From an uncultured Clostridia bacterium (GTDB taxonomy: Bacteria > Bacillota > Clostridia > Peptostreptococcales > Anaerovoracaceae), in the NCBI GenBank assembly GCA_934271235.1, contig CAKQQT010000012.1, forward strand, positions 17,416 through 81,415: a stretch of 64,000 bases of DNA. The letters run 5' to 3'. Below, piece after piece: positions 33,619 through 42,354 of this stretch (positions are counted from its first letter, which is position 1; every line of letters begins with the position of its first letter). The position numbers and the translations under genes are program-made. The notes under the pieces are model-generated. The model searched no databases and was not told the DNA's origin. It saw only the letters and a list, made by a program, of their open reading frames with translations.

Positions 33619-33866
33619 GATACAATGTCCTTGGCACTGCGATTGCCGAGTTGAAAACGACGGCAGAGCAGATGCAAGACAGGTGTCCGAGTGAAGGCGA
33701 CTGCGGAGCGAGAGCGACAGCAGAGCCGCTCAGCGACCGGACCAATGTCCTTGGCACTGCGATTGCCGAGTTGAAAACGACGGCAGAGCAGATGCAAGAC
33801 AGGTGTCCGAGCGAAGGCGACTGCGGAGCGAGAGCGACAGCAGAGCCGCTCAGCGACCGGACGAAT
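33619..33866 (+). repeat. Promoter plus two tandem 120-bp leader repeats ahead of rarA
   Basis: An extended -10, TGATACAAT (33618-33626), is followed by two copies of a 120-base unit (33627-33746 and 33747-33866) that differ at only two positions. Each begins with the hairpin CTTGGCA-CTGCGAT-TGCCGAG. The first 75 or so bases match the leader of rlmD (360-440). The unit length is a multiple of three and both strands stay open, but no translated product is supported. Confidence 0.75.
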
Positions 33867-33906
33867 ATCCTAAACGTAAATAAAACAAAGGAAACAGGAA
33901 GAAACC

Positions 33907-35235
33907 ATGGAACAGACCACCATGTTCGATAATCGGACCGAGCAGCCGCTGGCATCGCGGCTCCGGCCGGAGTCGCTGGAAGAATTTGCAGGTCAGAAGC
34001 ATCTTTTGGGTGAGGGAAAGGTGCTGCGCCGGCTGATCGAAAGCGACCATATTACGTCGATGATCTTCTGGGGACCGCCGGGGGTCGGCAAGACCACGCT
34101 GGCAAGGATCATCGCCAACCGCACAAAAGCGACTTTCATTGATTTTTCAGCTGTGACCAGCGGGATCAAGGAGATCAAGACCGTCATGCAGCGCGCGGAG
34201 AACAACCGCCGTTTCGGGGAAAAAACGATCGTCTTTGTGGACGAGATCCATCGCTTTAACAAGGCGCAGCAGGACGCCTTTTTGCCGTTTGTGGAAAAAG
34301 GAAGCATCATCCTCATCGGCGCGACGACCGAAAATCCGTCGTTTGAAGTCAACGGCGCGCTGCTGTCCCGCTGTAAGGTCTTTGTCCTGCAGGGGCTTAA
34401 GACGGAAGATCTGACTGCGCTTTTGAACCGGGCGCTGTCCGATCCGCGCGGATTCGGAGAACAGAAGATCCGTATGGAGGGCGACGCGCTGGAAATGATC
34501 GCCAACTTTGCCAACGGCGATGCGCGCATGGCGCTTTCCACCTTGGAGATGGCGGTACTGAACGGCGATATCGTACAGGAGGACGGGCAGGAAGTAACGA
34601 TTGTAACGCCGGAAACGCTGGAACAGTGTACTTCCAAAAAATCGCTGCTGTATGATAAAAAAGGAGAAGAACATTACAATCTGATCTCGGCGCTGCATAA
34701 GTCGATGCGTAATTCCGACCCGGATGCGGCCGTCTATTGGCTGGCGCGCATGCTGGAAGCGGGCGAGGACCCGCTGTATGTGGCACGCCGCGTGGTGCGG
34801 TTTGCCAGCGAGGATATCGGGCTGGCAGATCCGCGCGCGCTGGAGATTGCCGTGGCGGCCTATCAGGCCTGCCACTTTATCGGGATGCCGGAGTGCTCGG
34901 TCAATCTGACACAGGCCGTGACCTACATGGCGATGGTGCCGAAATCGAACGCCATGGAAGTGGCTTATCTGGAAGCGCGCCGGGACGCGATCTCGCAGCT
35001 TGCAGAGCCGGTGCCGCTGGTCATCCGCAACGCGCCGACTAAGCTGATGAAAGAACTGAATTACGGAAAGGGCTATCAATACGCGCACGATACCGAAGAG
35101 AAGCTGACGAATATGCAGTGCCTGCCGGACTCCCTCGCGGACCGGGAATACTATCATCCGACGGATCAGGGGCTGGAGGCGCGCTTCAAAGAACGACTCG
35201 CGCAGATCAAAGACTGGAAGCGCAGGCACAGATAA
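33907..35235 (+). CDS. rarA: Replication-associated recombination protein A (RarA/MgsA)
   Basis: A 442-residue AAA+ clamp-loader-like ATPase that acts at stalled replication forks. Motifs are PLASRLRPESLEEFAGQKHLL, Walker A WGPPGVGKTT, Walker B FVDEIHRFNKAQQD, sensor IGATTENPSFEVN with the arginine finger in LLSRCKVF, and the C-terminal tetramerisation part with VRFASEDIGLADPRALEIA and YLEARRDAI. The length is normal. GGAAACAGGAAGAAACC precedes the ATG. The long repeat-bearing leader, shared with rlmD, is unusual and may control expression. Confidence 0.93.
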   Translation: MEQTTMFDNRTEQPLASRLRPESLEEFAGQKHLLGEGKVLRRLIESDHITSMIFWGPPGVGKTTLARIIANRTKATFIDFSAVTSGIKEIKTVMQRAENNRRFGEKTIVFVDEIHRFNKAQQDAFLPFVEKGSIILIGATTENPSFEVNGALLSRCKVFVLQGLKTEDLTALLNRALSDPRGFGEQKIRMEGDALEMIANFANGDARMALSTLEMAVLNGDIVQEDGQEVTIVTPETLEQCTSKKSLLYDKKGEEHYNLISALHKSMRNSDPDAAVYWLARMLEAGEDPLYVARRVVRFASEDIGLADPRALEIAVAAYQACHFIGMPECSVNLTQAVTYMAMVPKSNAMEVAYLEARRDAISQLAEPVPLVIRNAPTKLMKELNYGKGYQYAHDTEEKLTNMQCLPDSLADREYYHPTDQGLEARFKERLAQIKDWKRRHR

Positions 35236-35253
35236 CCGGCGCCTGCGCAGACG

Positions 35254-35772
35254 TTATTCCGCGTACCGTACGTTCAGCTCGATGGTATCCGGAAGCCCGG
35301 TGAGATCGGTTTCGGCGACCAGATACGGATAGGTGATGATGCGGGAGACCGTTTCCCCCTCGGCAGGTTCTCGGAACAGAGCGGTCACGACCAGATTGGA
35401 ACCGTCTTCGGTCTTTTCCAGCAGCATTTTTTCGATGGAAAGATCGTAACCGGCGGTGGGTTTTTCTCCGCGCGTGACGACCACGTAGACCTTGCCGTCG
35501 ACCAGACAGCCGAGCGCGCGTTCCAGATCGCGATATTCCGGGATCACGTCTTTTTCGATGGTCTGCGGGATCTCCTCTTTTGTGAGCTGCGTAAAGCCGA
35601 CGGCCTTGCCGCTGAAAAGCTGACCCGGAAACCCGGCGCTGACGGCCAGATAGGTCAGCGCGCCCAGAAGAAGGATCGCCGCGCCGCTGATGATCGTTTT
35701 TTTGGATGGTTTATGAAAGAATTTCTCACTGCCCCGCTCACGGGGTTCTTTCTTTTTGGTATGATCCGCCAT
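35254..35772 (-). CDS. PrcB-like C-terminal domain protein, membrane anchored
   Basis: A 172-residue protein with a charged N-terminus, one membrane helix (about 28-48, TIISGAAILLLGALTYLAVSA), and an extracellular domain resembling PrcB_C: KVYVVVTRGEKPTAGYDLSIEKM, split here as KVYVVVTRGEKPTAGYDLS and the following strands, then LVVTALFREPAEGETV. PrcB-type domains assist proteases in spirochaetes, but the Bacillota versions are uncharacterised. It is convergent with rarA, only 18 bases away. Confidence 0.75.
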   Translation of the reverse strand: MADHTKKKEPRERGSEKFFHKPSKKTIISGAAILLLGALTYLAVSAGFPGQLFSGKAVGFTQLTKEEIPQTIEKDVIPEYRDLERALGCLVDGKVYVVVTRGEKPTAGYDLSIEKMLLEKTEDGSNLVVTALFREPAEGETVSRIITYPYLVAETDLTGLPDTIELNVRYAE

Positions 35773-36030
35773 AAATCGTTTTCCTCCGCTTCAAAGATTT
35801 AAATGATCTCAAATCATATGTTTACGACATCCTATGCAGGTCGGCCGCGGAATATGCCGCCCGGAAGAGCTTGCCGGAAGATCGCCGAAAAAAGCGAACA
35901 ATCCGACTATGGAAAAAGGCAAAAGTTTGTGAAAAAAATAGGAATCGGACCGAAAAACCATCGGTTTGTGAAATATGGGTAAAATAACTGAAAATAGTTA
36001 CCAAAAAACAAAATTTATAATAAAAAATAG
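35773..36030. other. AT-rich intergenic region
   Basis: No gene was found in this region. TAACT-N6-AGTTA at 35985-36000 lies just upstream of the amidohydrolase promoter and is a candidate regulator site. GTTTGTGAAA occurs twice (near 35927 and 35964). Confidence 0.4.
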
Positions 36031-36059
36031 TTGACAAAAAACAAAAACGGGAGTAAAAT
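36031..36059 (+). promoter_or_regulatory. Promoter of the M20 amidohydrolase group
   Basis: TTGACA (36031-36036), a 17-base spacer and TAAAAT (36054-36059). Confidence 0.75.
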
Positions 36060-36136
36060 TCGATTTGGCAAAAACAAATGTGAAAGAACTGCTAAGAAAT
36101 CTGAAAACAGAACGTCACCAAACAGGAGGCAGACAA

Positions 36137-37327
36137 ATGAGTATATATGAAGAAGCGCAGCAGCTGCAAGAGGAGATCACCCAGATCCGGCGTACCTTTC
36201 ACCGGCACCCGGAGATCGGACGGAAAGAATTCCGTACTTCTAAGCTGATCCGCGAAAAACTGGAGGAGATCGGCGTGGATGAGATCCAGTCGCCGGTACC
36301 GACCGCGGTCATCGCACTGATCCACGGCGGCAAGGGTCCGGGCAAGTGTGTGGCGCTTCGCGCGGATATCGATGCGCTCCCGGTCACGGAAGAGACCGGG
36401 CTTCCTTACAGCAGTGAGGAACCGGGCATGATGCACGCCTGCGGACATGATCTGCACGCATCCATGCTTTTGGGGACCGCGAAGCTGCTCTGCAAGCACA
36501 GAGATGATTTTGCGGGAACCGTAAAACTGATCTTCCAGCACAGTGAAGACACTCTCCCGGGCGGCGCCAAAGAACTCGTCGAAGTCGGCGCGTTAGAGAA
36601 CCCGCACGTTGACGCGATCTTCGGCATGCATGTTTTCCCGGATGAACAAGTCGGCAAGATCGGCTTTCATGCAGGCCCGCTGACCACTTCGGTAGACCTT
36701 TATGATGTAACAGTCAAGGGCAAGGGCGGGCACGGCTCGACGCCGCATCTGACCAAAGACCCGATCCTGGCAGCCTGCCAGGCGGTCGTCCTGCTGCAGC
36801 AGATCCCGGCTCGTTACGTGGATCCGTTGGAGACCGTGATCTTCCCGGTCTGCAGCATCCACAGCGGAGACGCGCCGAACGTCATTCCGGGCGAAGCGAA
36901 ATTCAGCGGCATCGCAAGATCCTATGTGGACAGCATCCGTGCGGATGTGACCAAGCAGGTCTTTGACATTGCCGCCGGCGTGGAAAAGATCTCGGGATGT
37001 GAATTCGACATCGATCATTACGAAGGCTATCCGGCCTGCTATAATGATGAAGCGTTGACGGAACTGGCAGAAAGCGCAGTCTGCGAAGCACTCGGTGAAG
37101 AACGCATCATCCACATTGAAAAACCGCTGTCTTTCAGCGAGGACTTCAGTTATTACACGAAGATGACCGGCACACCGGGATGCTACATGATGCTCTACGC
37201 AGGACATGAGGGTCCGCTGGTCGCACTCCATAATCCGAAATGCGCCGTCAAAGAAGAAGCGATGCCTTACGGCATGACGGCCATGACATCGGCAGCGCTG
37301 AAATATCTGAACAGCGCAGATGCATAA
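36137..37327 (+). CDS. M20 family amidohydrolase (peptidase M20D)
   Basis: A 396-residue metal-dependent amidohydrolase related to N-acyl-amino acid and indole-acetyl-amino acid hydrolases. Visible are the metal ligands in MHACGHDLHASML, the FRTSKLI/RADIDALPVTEETGL segment, EDTLPGGAKELVE (Glu-Asp where many have Glu-Glu), the lid domain with GKGGHGSTPH, and the C-terminal SFSEDFSYY. ATG at 36137 is chosen because AGGAGG is nine bases upstream; an in-frame extension upstream lacks a ribosome site. It probably frees amino acids from acylated or dipeptide-like substrates. Confidence 0.9.
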   Translation: MSIYEEAQQLQEEITQIRRTFHRHPEIGRKEFRTSKLIREKLEEIGVDEIQSPVPTAVIALIHGGKGPGKCVALRADIDALPVTEETGLPYSSEEPGMMHACGHDLHASMLLGTAKLLCKHRDDFAGTVKLIFQHSEDTLPGGAKELVEVGALENPHVDAIFGMHVFPDEQVGKIGFHAGPLTTSVDLYDVTVKGKGGHGSTPHLTKDPILAACQAVVLLQQIPARYVDPLETVIFPVCSIHSGDAPNVIPGEAKFSGIARSYVDSIRADVTKQVFDIAAGVEKISGCEFDIDHYEGYPACYNDEALTELAESAVCEALGEERIIHIEKPLSFSEDFSYYTKMTGTPGCYMMLYAGHEGPLVALHNPKCAVKEEAMPYGMTAMTSAALKYLNSADA

Positions 37328-37473
37328 CTTTGTTTATCGGGCAGTCCCTTTTTGCAATTATCCAAGAATCTTAAGCAGGCTGCCTGAAGCCTCGTCCGCG
37401 AAAGAATAGCGCTTTCGTGCCGGGAGGCGAAGATATAATTACTTAACACAAAACGAAAGAGAGGAAAAACGCT

Positions 37474-38691
37474 ATGTATAACTTTGTACTTGCATTTGTA
37501 ATCTGCGCCATCGTTTACATCATCGGTGAACTGGTCGCAACCGTTACCAAAGCATGGGTCCCGTCCGTATTCGTAACCGCAGTGGTTCTGCTGATCGGAT
37601 ACTGGACCGTCATTCCGAAGACCGTTGTCAGTGACTCCGTATTGATCCCATTCGGAAGCAGCATCGGTATTTATCTTTTGATCACCCACATGGGTACCGT
37701 TATCAGTTTGAAGCAGCTCAAAGAGCAGTGGAGGACCATCGTTGTCTGCCTGGCAGGTCTTGCCGGTATGATGATCCTCGGTTACTTCGTCGGCAGCCTG
37801 GTCATGGACAGAAACCTCATCATTGCCGGCCTTCCGCCTCTGACAGGCGGTATCATCGCTGCAACTATGATGCAGACTGCTGCACAGGAAGCAGGATTGG
37901 AACTTGCCGCGGTATTCGCGATCGCGATGTACTGTATCCAGGGCTTCATCGGCTACCCGCTGACCGCCCTTTGTCTGCAGTCCTACGGCAAAAAGCTTGT
38001 CAAAGGTCTGCGTGACGGTTCCATCGTGATCACCGAGCAGGACAGACTCGAAATGGCAAACGCCGGTATGACCGCAGTGCCGACCGACGACGGCAAGAAA
38101 AAGCTGATCCCGGCACTTCCGGCAAAATACAACACGCCGATCATGATGCTCTTGAAGCTCGGTATCGTTGCATGGTTTGCAACCTTGATGGGACAGATTC
38201 AGTTCCCAGTCATCGGCAGCATCAGCGGCGCGATCTGGGCATTGGTACTCGGCGTTATCTTCACGACCATCGGTTTCCTGGACACCAACCTGCTGAACAG
38301 AGCAAACTCTTTCCAGATCACCATGTTCGCGCTGATGATGTACGTATTCGACGGCCTGAAAGACTGCACACCGGATATGCTGAAGCAGATTATCGGACCA
38401 ATGCTGCTCCTCATCGTGATCGGCGTTGCCGGTATGGCACTGTTCGCATTCATCATCTCCAAGATCTTAAAGATGTCCTTCCCGCTCGCATTCGCAAACG
38501 GCCTGACCGCTTTATACGGATTCCCTTGTGACGCGATCATCACAGAATCCACTTGCAACGGCGTCGGAGAGACAGAAGAAGAAAGAAAGTACTTACTGAG
38601 CAAGATGTTCCCATCCATGGTTGTCGGCGGTTTCATCACAGTTACCATCACTTCCGTATTTATCGCGGGCGCATTCGCAAAATTACTGTAA
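37474..38691 (+). CDS. Membrane carrier, GltS-like (putative)
   Basis: A 405-residue protein with about eleven membrane helices. Two similar halves each contain a re-entrant-type glycine-rich loop: GLPPLTGGIIAATMMQTAAQEAG and NGLTALYGFPCDAIITE (first quoted in part as GGIIAATMMQTAAQEAG). These resemble the ESS/GltS and 2-hydroxycarboxylate carrier folds. The specific family is not certain. TATAAT at 37434-37439 and AGAGAGGAAAAACG before the ATG support independent expression. Lying amid three M20 amidohydrolase genes, it probably imports their substrate or exports a product. Confidence 0.65.
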   Translation: MYNFVLAFVICAIVYIIGELVATVTKAWVPSVFVTAVVLLIGYWTVIPKTVVSDSVLIPFGSSIGIYLLITHMGTVISLKQLKEQWRTIVVCLAGLAGMMILGYFVGSLVMDRNLIIAGLPPLTGGIIAATMMQTAAQEAGLELAAVFAIAMYCIQGFIGYPLTALCLQSYGKKLVKGLRDGSIVITEQDRLEMANAGMTAVPTDDGKKKLIPALPAKYNTPIMMLLKLGIVAWFATLMGQIQFPVIGSISGAIWALVLGVIFTTIGFLDTNLLNRANSFQITMFALMMYVFDGLKDCTPDMLKQIIGPMLLLIVIGVAGMALFAFIISKILKMSFPLAFANGLTALYGFPCDAIITESTCNGVGETEEERKYLLSKMFPSMVVGGFITVTITSVFIAGAFAKLL

Positions 38692-38704
38692 TTGCAAACC
38701 CTGC

Positions 38705-38734
38705 ACCCGTCTGCATCTGCAGGCGGGTGTTTTT
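38705..38734 (+). terminator. Terminator after the carrier gene
   Basis: ACCCGTCTGC-ATCT-GCAGGCGGGT followed by GTTTTT. A TTACTC-17-TATGAT promoter for the next gene lies near 38800-38828. Confidence 0.75.
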
Positions 38735-38879
38735 CATGCAGCAGGAAGCGGACAGGGAAGTTTTTCCGGCGCAGACGACCTGTTTTCACCGGAAACACAC
38801 TTACTCGCCGCATACAAATTTGATATGATAAAAGCGGAAGATTCCGCAAGAAAAAATACAACAGAAAGGGAGATTCAAA

Positions 38880-40058
38880 ATGAAAAACGTTTGGGAAATG
38901 GCGAAAGCCAATGAGGACTATATCATAGACAGAAGAAGATACTATCATGCGCATCCGGAGCCATCTATGCATGAAGTAGAGACCACCAAAGCCATCGCAA
39001 AAGATCTGGAAGCGATGGGCATCGAATATAAGACATTCCCGGATCACACCGGCGTACTCGGCGTCATCCACGGCGGCAAGCCGGGCAGGGGTATCATGCT
39101 GCGCGCGGATATCGACGGACTTTCGGGCGTCCATGAAGGCACTGGACTGCCGTTCGCGAGCCAGAATCCGGAATGCATGCACGCGTGCGGACATGATACG
39201 CACATCAGTGTCCTGCTCGGCGCGGCAAAGATCTTAAACGAGATCAAAGACGAACTCTGCGGCACCATCAATCTCTGCTTTGAACCGGCAGAAGAGACCC
39301 TGCAGGGAGCTTCCTTGATGATCAAGGACGGCTGCCTGGACGGCATGGACGCCTGCTTCGGCATGCACACTTGGGCGGCGGGCCACAGCGGCAAGGCAAC
39401 GTTCACCAAGGGCAATATCATGGCTGCCGGCGGTATGTTCACCGTAACGGTCGACGGATATGCTTCCCACGGCGCAGAACCGCAGAAAGGGCATGACGCA
39501 GTTATCGCGGCCTGCAGCATCGCGATGAACCTGCAGACTTATGTTTCCCGCAGAAACGATCCGCTGAACCCGCTGGTACTGACCATCGGCACCATCCACG
39601 GCGGCGCGCGCTGGAACTGCGTAGCCAATCAGGTCGTCATGGAAGGTACGCTGCGTACCTTTGATCCGGAAGTCCGCAAAAACCTGAAGAAAGACCTCAG
39701 CCAGATCGTCGAGAACACCGGCAAGGCACTCGGCGTGAACGCGCGCATCGACTATGAAGAAATGTGGCCGCCGACAATCAACTCAGACGACGAGATGCTT
39801 TCCATCAGCCGCAACGCAGCGGTCAAGCTGTTCGGAGAAGAGGTACTGGAGGAACTTCCTCCGACGATGGGCGGAGAATCCTTCTCCTTGTATCTGGAAA
39901 GGATCCCGGGCGTATTCGGCTTCATGGGCAGCTACGACGACGCACACTGCTACAGCAACCACAATGAAAAATACGATATCGATGAGGGGATCTTAAAACG
40001 CAGTGTTGCTCTGTTCGTACAGGTTACCGTTGATTTCCTGAACAAGGACGAAAAATAG
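38880..40058 (+). CDS. M20 family amidohydrolase (peptidase M20D)
   Basis: A 392-residue M20D enzyme. Metal-binding motifs are HACGHDTHISVLLGAAK and the Glu pair in EPAEETLQGASLM; the dimerisation lid has YASHGAEPQKGHDA; the end has GGESFSLYLERIPGVFGFMG with GG before the ligand Glu. It is clearly diverged from both neighbours, so the three are paralogues with different substrates, not recent copies. AAAGGGAGATTC precedes the ATG. Confidence 0.9.
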   Translation: MKNVWEMAKANEDYIIDRRRYYHAHPEPSMHEVETTKAIAKDLEAMGIEYKTFPDHTGVLGVIHGGKPGRGIMLRADIDGLSGVHEGTGLPFASQNPECMHACGHDTHISVLLGAAKILNEIKDELCGTINLCFEPAEETLQGASLMIKDGCLDGMDACFGMHTWAAGHSGKATFTKGNIMAAGGMFTVTVDGYASHGAEPQKGHDAVIAACSIAMNLQTYVSRRNDPLNPLVLTIGTIHGGARWNCVANQVVMEGTLRTFDPEVRKNLKKDLSQIVENTGKALGVNARIDYEEMWPPTINSDDEMLSISRNAAVKLFGEEVLEELPPTMGGESFSLYLERIPGVFGFMGSYDDAHCYSNHNEKYDIDEGILKRSVALFVQVTVDFLNKDEK

Positions 40059-40099
40059 CGCAGAACAAAAGTTAAGAGTGAAAAAGAGAGGACAAGAAG

Positions 40100-41266
40100 A
40101 TGAACATTGCTGAAGCAGCGCAGAAATACGCTGATTATACGATTGAAATGAGAAGATACTTCCACAAATATCCGGAACTGGGTTTGCAGGAAGAAAACAC
40201 ATCCAAAAAGATCCGGGAAGAACTGACCAAGATGGGCATCCCGTTCGTTACCATGGCGAACTACGGCACCGTTGCCACCATCGGCGGCAAGAAACCGGGA
40301 AAATGCGTGCTGCTGCGCGCGGATATGGACGCGCTTCCGGTACAGGAAGAAAACGATTTTGATTATGCTTCTTCCAAGCCGGGGATCATGCATGCCTGCG
40401 GACATGACAGCCACAGCGCGATGCTGCTTGGCTGTGCGAAGATCCTCAAGGATATGGAAGACGAGATCAACGGTACGGTCCGCCTGTGCTTCCAGCTTTC
40501 GGAGGAAAATGGGCAGGGCGCGAAGCTGATGATCAAGGAAGGCCTGCTCGAGGGCGTAGACGCCTGCTTCGCACTGCATGTATGGGCTGACGTCGACAGC
40601 GGTTATGTCGCGGTCGCGCCGGGTCCGGTCATGGCAGGCGCAAACCTGTTTGAGATCCGGATCAAGGGCAAGGGCAGCCACGGCTCCGCGCCGCAGCAGG
40701 GCATCGACGCACTGACTACCGGCTGCGCGGTCGTCGAAGAAATGCAGAAGATCGTCAGCCGTGAGATCGACCCGCAGGACCCTGCGGTCATTACGGTCGG
40801 CGTTTTTGAGAGCGGTACCGGCTGGAACATCATCGCCGATTCCGCAAAATTGGTTGGAACGACCCGTTGCTACTCCAAGGAAGTCAACGCATTGCTGCCG
40901 GAAGCAATGAAACGTGTTGTTGAAAACGTCTGCGCGGCGCATCGCTGCGAGGGCAAGCTGATCTACACGCCGATCGTAGATCCGACTATCAACGATGAAA
41001 AACTGGCAGCTCTGGCACAGGGAGCTGTGACCAAGGTCTTCGGCGAGGGCAAAGTCCGGCATCTGAAACCGGTGACCGGCGGCGAGGATTTCTCGGAAAT
41101 GATCCGTGACCTTCCGGGCGCGATCTGCATGGTCGGCGTGCGCAATCCGGAGATTGACGCGGTTTACGCAAACCACCACGGAAAATTCAAAGTCGATGAA
41201 AAAGAAATGGTCAAGGGCGCAGGTCTGTACGCACAGCTTGCGGTCGACTACCTGAACCAGCAATAA
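40100..41266 (+). CDS. M20 family amidohydrolase (peptidase M20D)
   Basis: A 388-residue M20D enzyme, 41 bases after its paralogue and probably in the same transcript. The metal site is MHACGHDSHSAMLLG with SEENGQGAKLM; the lid carries GKGSHGSAPQQGIDAL; the C-terminus has VTGGEDFSEMIRDLPGAI. GAGAGGACAAG precedes the ATG. Together with the carrier upstream this forms a small uptake-and-hydrolysis module for an N-acylated or conjugated amino acid. Confidence 0.9.
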   Translation: MNIAEAAQKYADYTIEMRRYFHKYPELGLQEENTSKKIREELTKMGIPFVTMANYGTVATIGGKKPGKCVLLRADMDALPVQEENDFDYASSKPGIMHACGHDSHSAMLLGCAKILKDMEDEINGTVRLCFQLSEENGQGAKLMIKEGLLEGVDACFALHVWADVDSGYVAVAPGPVMAGANLFEIRIKGKGSHGSAPQQGIDALTTGCAVVEEMQKIVSREIDPQDPAVITVGVFESGTGWNIIADSAKLVGTTRCYSKEVNALLPEAMKRVVENVCAAHRCEGKLIYTPIVDPTINDEKLAALAQGAVTKVFGEGKVRHLKPVTGGEDFSEMIRDLPGAICMVGVRNPEIDAVYANHHGKFKVDEKEMVKGAGLYAQLAVDYLNQQ

Positions 41267-41315
41267 GCAATAGGCTCTGAGGCCTCTATGAAACAAAACG
41301 GCGCGGCCCGCGCGG

Positions 41316-41358
41316 ATCCCTTCCTTTTGAGAAGACCCGCGCGGGCCGCGCTTTTGTA
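41316..41358 (+). terminator. Terminator after the amidohydrolase group
   Basis: A very stable stem formed by GGCGCGGCCCGCGCGG and CCGCGCGGGCCGCGC, followed by TTTTG. Confidence 0.85.
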
Positions 41359-41466
41359 AAATTTGCGTGAAACAGGTAGAAAACGGTTTTAAAAAGTGGT
41401 ATACTACAACTATCTATGGGGTATTGCCGCTTTTTTCTTTTTGGAAAAAGCAGAGAGGAGACAAAC

Positions 41467-42354
41467 ATGACAACCACTAAAAAACGATGGGGAGACCGCA
41501 GAGACGCTGTGTGGCTGCGTGATCTGGACGCGCTGCATGTTTTCCTGCCGTACATCTACCCGAATCGCGCAGACAATGAAGCTTTTATCAGCGAGACCAT
41601 AGACTTGGAGAATATCGAAACGTATCTGGCGGAGAAGAACGCCGCGCTCCCGGAGGGCGAAGAACCGTACAAGCTGTTTTACCTTTTGCTGGCGGCACTG
41701 GTCAAGACGATCACTCTGCGGCCCAAAATGAACCGCTTTATCAAAGGCGGCCGTATTTACCAGCGGGACAAGCTGTCCCTGGCTTTTGTCGTCAAAAAGC
41801 AGTTTCAAGATGACGCCCACGAGGCTCTGGCCTTTATCGAGTTTGATAAGGACACGACCATCGACGATGTCCGGCGAAAGCTCGCGGCGGAGATCCACGA
41901 ATGCAGGAGCGACAAGGTGGACAATTCGACGGCCGGTATGGACATGCTGGGCAAGCTGCCGCGGCCGATCCTGCGTTTTGTGATGTGGATCCTGCATAAA
42001 CTGGATTATTACGGCAGAGTCCCATACAGCCTGGTCAAGACCGATCCGAATTACGCGACCTGCTTTGTGACCAATCTGGGCTCGATCGGACTGAAAGCCG
42101 GCTATCATCACCTTTCCAACTGGGGTACGAATTCGATCTTCATCGTGATCGGCGAGAAAAAACTGCAGCCGCGCTGGGAGACAGACGGCAGCATGACGAT
42201 GCGCGAAGTGCTGCAGCTGGGATTGACCCTCGACGAACGTATCGCGGACGGCTATTACTATTCGAAGACCGTGAAGCTTTTGAAATATCTGCTGCACAAC
42301 CCGCAGCTGCTGGAAACTCCGGCAAAAGAGGAGGTCAATTATGGAGCAATTTGA
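41467..42354 (+). CDS. E2-like 2-oxoacid dehydrogenase acyltransferase domain protein, catalytic His absent
   Basis: A 295-residue stand-alone protein with the CAT-like fold of dihydrolipoyl acyltransferases. The C-terminal motif that normally reads DHRxxDG is DERIADG here (residues 256-262), so Glu replaces the catalytic His. The lipoyl and E1/E3-binding domains of true E2 proteins are absent. Conserved parts include FVTNLGSIGLKAGYHHLSNWG and SIFIVIGEKK. AGAGGAGACAA precedes ATG 41467. It overlaps the acyl-CoA ligase gene by 14 bases, implying translational coupling. The role is unknown; an acyl-binding or alternative acyl-transfer function using the ligase product is inferred. Confidence 0.82.
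   Translation: MTTTKKRWGDRRDAVWLRDLDALHVFLPYIYPNRADNEAFISETIDLENIETYLAEKNAALPEGEEPYKLFYLLLAALVKTITLRPKMNRFIKGGRIYQRDKLSLAFVVKKQFQDDAHEALAFIEFDKDTTIDDVRRKLAAEIHECRSDKVDNSTAGMDMLGKLPRPILRFVMWILHKLDYYGRVPYSLVKTDPNYATCFVTNLGSIGLKAGYHHLSNWGTNSIFIVIGEKKLQPRWETDGSMTMREVLQLGLTLDERIADGYYYSKTVKLLKYLLHNPQLLETPAKEEVNYGAI

Noticed and set aside
33651..33932. An open frame through the tandem 120-bp leader repeats, open on both strands
   Set aside because: The unit length is divisible by three, so openness repeats automatically. No ribosome site is present and the peptide has no family resemblance.
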